Part shown: positions 5,601 to 6,379 of the stretch, piece after piece | How positions within the stretch are numbered: the stretch's first letter is position 1 | Layout: every line of letters begins with the position of its first letter | Origin: Syntrophorhabdaceae bacterium PtaU1.Bin034 | Lineage (GTDB): Bacteria; Desulfobacterota_G; Syntrophorhabdia; Syntrophorhabdales; WCHB1-27 | Length of the DNA: 6,379 bases | Assembly: GCA_002067405.1 (NCBI GenBank) | Contig: MVRP01000222.1 | Coordinates: forward strand, 1 to 6,379 | Direction of reading: 5' to 3' | Made by a program: the position numbers and the translations under genes | The notes under the pieces: generated by a model | The model's input: the letters and a program-made list of their open reading frames with translations, nothing else | Database searches by the model: none | Told to the model about the DNA's origin: nothing

Positions 5601-6379
5601 CCGAGCTGGGTATCGCATTTCCAGATCTGCGGAGGCGACTCAAGGTAGCGCGGCTCGCTGATAGTCACCTCGTAAGACTGTGGAGTAATGGTGACATCTT
5701 TCGTGCCCACTTCGTCCCCGCCGTCTTTCGTTTTGGCGTGGACTGTCGCTTTGACCGGCTTGTTGTCCTTCGGCTTGAATGAAGCCTTGTCCCCCGTGCC
5801 TGTCCAGTAGCCGGGAATCTCCCACCAGAAGCTGATAATGTCGTCACCCATGACCGGCTTGGTCGTGACCTGCAGCGTCACTTCCTGCCCGACACTCGGC
5901 TTCTCGGGCGTCACCTTTATGGTCAGCTCAGGGCTCCCGACGGTGATCGGGATCTGCTCCGACTCACCGATCGTCACTTTCCGGCCGTCAATCTCTCTCA
6001 AAACCGTGACCCAGATCGGTATCGTCCCCACCTTTCTGAAGGTGGCCGTATTTCGCACCTGTGCACCCCCTGACGTCTCGTAGGAGGGGTTCTTCGGGTC
6101 ACCGAAGAGCGCGTCCGGGTTGTGCTCCCAGAGATAGTAGAGAGTGGGCCCGGAAAAGGGTTTGTCGCCGGAAAAGACCTCCGCGAAGAAGGTCGCCTTT
6201 CCGCCCACCGGCACCGTATTTTCCTTCGGGCTCTCCTTCGTGAGCTTCACTTTCACGGTGTTGCATTGAATATTGACCGAAGCCGACGCGCTCTCGCCGT
6301 CCTGATCCGTCACGGTGACGCTCGCCGTACAGGGTTTGCAGTCCCTGGTGTCGACGACCTTTGCCTGGGCAGCCTTGGC
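2672..6379 (-). CDS. Large Ig/PKD-like and TPR-like repeat protein, N-terminus beyond window
   Basis: The frame is open from the right edge to a TAG at 2672, at least 1235 residues. The GTG at 6313 is internal: the 22 codons above it stay open and continue a beta-domain sequence, so the true start lies outside. Domain order is: end of one beta domain; three Ig/PKD-like domains (about 6262-5324) with patterns such as VGQEVTLQV, YRWTVDPSG and GTYTVTLEMTNADG; about 610 residues of Lys/Glu/Ala-rich TPR-like helices (5317-3479); a Ser/Gly/Pro linker; a beta module starting GWSGTW (3427-3113); and a final beta module (3085-2675). Cysteines are confined to the Ig part, apart from one in the last module, which fits an oxidising, extracytoplasmic site. 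The protein is probably a periplasmic or surface scaffold, but no enzyme motif is visible and I do not recognise a named family for the whole. It lies upstream of a lipoprotein sharing its repeat, in the same direction. Confidence 0.93.
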   Translation of the reverse strand, partial: AKAAQAKVVDTRDCKPCTASVTVTDQDGESASASVNIQCNTVKVKLTKESPKENTVPVGGKATFFAEVFSGDKPFSGPTLYYLWEHNPDALFGDPKNPSYETSGGAQVRNTATFRKVGTIPIWVTVLREIDGRKVTIGESEQIPITVGSPELTIKVTPEKPSVGQEVTLQVTTKPVMGDDIISFWWEIPGYWTGTGDKASFKPKDNKPVKATVHAKTKDGGDEVGTKDVTITPQSYEVTISEPRYLESPPQIWKCDTQLGGAQKCGMVTVKPTEFAVHRDLFMKATIKPAAESPRYRWTVDPSGSCGFPSSGSEIRINCSNTGTYTVTLEMTNADGAKLGKATQSVNVSISQATMEGSKKSQDAFDRLANAKNLVKEGKLDEGIALADEAARTDPKNTEAASLATRWKSERTQAMEHVANIKKLADTEKLDEAERELKAVKNLHPKYQPVADAEKLLAGKKDAQTKKTSQSAVLLEKARKEAHLGKLDEAMTSASEAAKVDPKNTEAAKYIDFIKKEKDAAAAGLEGVKKLMDDAKYQEASNALVPLKNKYAYYPPVQKMATELGEAWRSWDSKVKEAVGAVRMANERREFAKALELAKKAREMKPGPYLSTLAQQEEWAKRWEAEKEQKRRVLKSAEERLKNQDYDGAYKAFQEGFQNANNLWATSDPEPGYYGKLREEAFTKQKRIGELMAALRYAAEQTPVPPVDVLERGLKTAAEAAALQPGNGQIKTYENAITARIQKVKEDATRVTEAKKWRDQGEAQQKQNKITEAIASYRESLKYVPDKTLESHIAVLEGEAKKATDRKQNADRLWQEGSALISQGRPSDGLARLKESLQYGQDAERVRYVQDLEARKTKAQSLRDEGAKLQQQNLLKDAVARYNESLKYWPDSGLKAHIATLETKVSQNQETENRKAQARQLRDAAYALQQQNRVREAIGKYRESLNVWPDPKLEDYVRQLEASLAGPAGTPSSSGQTPVPVSSQAGWSGTWKATGKDREEVIFALTQSGNRLSGTYTVLVSFSSGLKETLNGRLDGTVSGNRASGKWGDGKDSRTLGTFDATMASGSNSFRVTIKDADSTDTYTAVRRAGQAVPAASTGRMYTGSWSNAPRKGGVLFNNGNISGVSNNPTRATVFSLAKPHVITLIENYHWNNGRGTTSAGSIGLRGSDGRTYGPWAVSGHPGQGGVPNAYWRCQPNVALPAGTYTVVDSDPATWSQNSGSQGSGHTRVEGYPAN
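2675..3085 (-). other. C-terminal Gly/Asn/Trp-rich beta module of the large protein
   Basis: The last 137 or so residues begin with YTGSWSN and run through FNNGNISGVSN, KPHVITLIENYHWNNGRG, an IGLRGSDGRTYGPW segment, and ALPAGTYTVVDSDPATWSQ to the end. The final part, with PAGTY-x-V-x-DSDPATWSQN, is a compact motif I recall from the ends of assorted exported bacterial proteins. I cannot give a family name. It is likely an independent extracytoplasmic domain, possibly carbohydrate- or ligand-binding, which is speculation. Confidence 0.6.
3113..3427 (-). other. Beta-rich GTW-type module of the large protein
   Basis: About 105 residues running from GWSGTW to YTAVRR. The order is: Trp-containing first strand, FALTQSGNRLSGTYTV, NGRLDGTVSGNRASGKWGD, GTFDATM, and a final strand with SFRVTI. 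This L-x-Q-x-G-N-x-L-S-G-x-Y ... G-x-(V/L)-x-G-N-x-x-x-G-x-W pattern recurs in many exported hypothetical proteins and suggests a small up-and-down beta barrel or sandwich. No ligand can be inferred. Confidence 0.65.
3479..5317 (-). repeat. TPR-like helical repeat region of the large protein
   Basis: About 613 residues of helical repeats without cysteine. Two early units share GKLDE followed by A-x-EAA-x-x-DPKNTEAA (near 5253-5174 and 4932-4850). The C-terminal part has four units with a conserved (Y/L)-x-E-S-L core whose codons lie at 4037-4051, 3869-3883, 3722-3736 and 3545-3559, spaced 56, 49 and 59 codons apart. Most also carry L-Q-Q-Q or Q-Q-K-Q in the first helix and W-P-D or V-P-D after the second. 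The fold is expected to be helix-turn-helix of TPR type, but with longer connecting helices than the 34-residue standard. Confidence 0.8.
5324..6379 (-). other. Ig/PKD-like beta-domain array of the large protein
   Basis: Taking the GTG at 6313 as residue 1, boundaries are roughly 18-127, 128-212 and 213-330, preceded by the tail of another domain (ASVTVTDQDGESASASVNI). Typical features are an early V-G-x-x-(V/A)-T strand, a central aromatic-W strand (YYLWEH, SFWWEI, YRWTVD) and a closing TYTV-type strand followed by a G-containing turn. The third domain carries an insertion with C233/C243 and a further pair C284/C297. Such domains usually act as spacers or adhesion modules. Confidence 0.75.

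Noticed and set aside
6311..6313. GTG as true start of the large protein
   Set aside because: The frame stays open above it to the window edge and the upstream residues continue a beta-domain pattern. The GTG lies inside a strand motif, and no Shine-Dalgarno is seen.

Overview
The window holds four genes, all on the minus strand, so transcription runs from high to low coordinates. In order they are: (1) a very large Ig-like/TPR-like protein that enters from the right edge and stops at 2672; (2) a small lipoprotein with a GTG start (2557 to 1835); (3) a BepA-like M48 zinc metalloprotease with C-terminal TPRs (1824 to 343); and (4) a small exported protein (359 to beyond the left edge). Genes 2-3 are 10 nt apart and genes 3-4 overlap by 17 nt, which is a typical operon layout. 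The gap between genes 1 and 2 is 114 nt, with no convincing terminator or promoter.

The composition is GC-rich. The M48-TPR architecture, the lipoprotein signals and the unnamed beta-rich modules suggest a Gram-negative, diderm bacterium. My low-confidence guess is a delta-proteobacterial (Desulfobacterota) or related anaerobic/environmental lineage. Nothing in the sequence fixes the taxon. No RNA genes, mobile elements, CRISPR arrays or integration sites were seen.

All four products are predicted to be exported or envelope-located, although the large protein's N-terminus is outside the window. It has at least three Ig/PKD-like beta domains with cysteines in pairs, then about 610 residues of charged helical TPR-like repeats ending in four related units of about 50 residues. 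A Ser/Pro/Gly linker and two beta-rich C-terminal modules follow. The small lipoprotein carries one copy of the same repeat unit, so the two neighbours are linked by sequence as well as position. The M48 protease belongs to a group whose best known member (BepA) handles outer-membrane protein quality control. A reasonable inference is an envelope assembly, scaffold or quality-control locus built around TPR-type contacts. The actual substrate and function cannot be read from the sequence.
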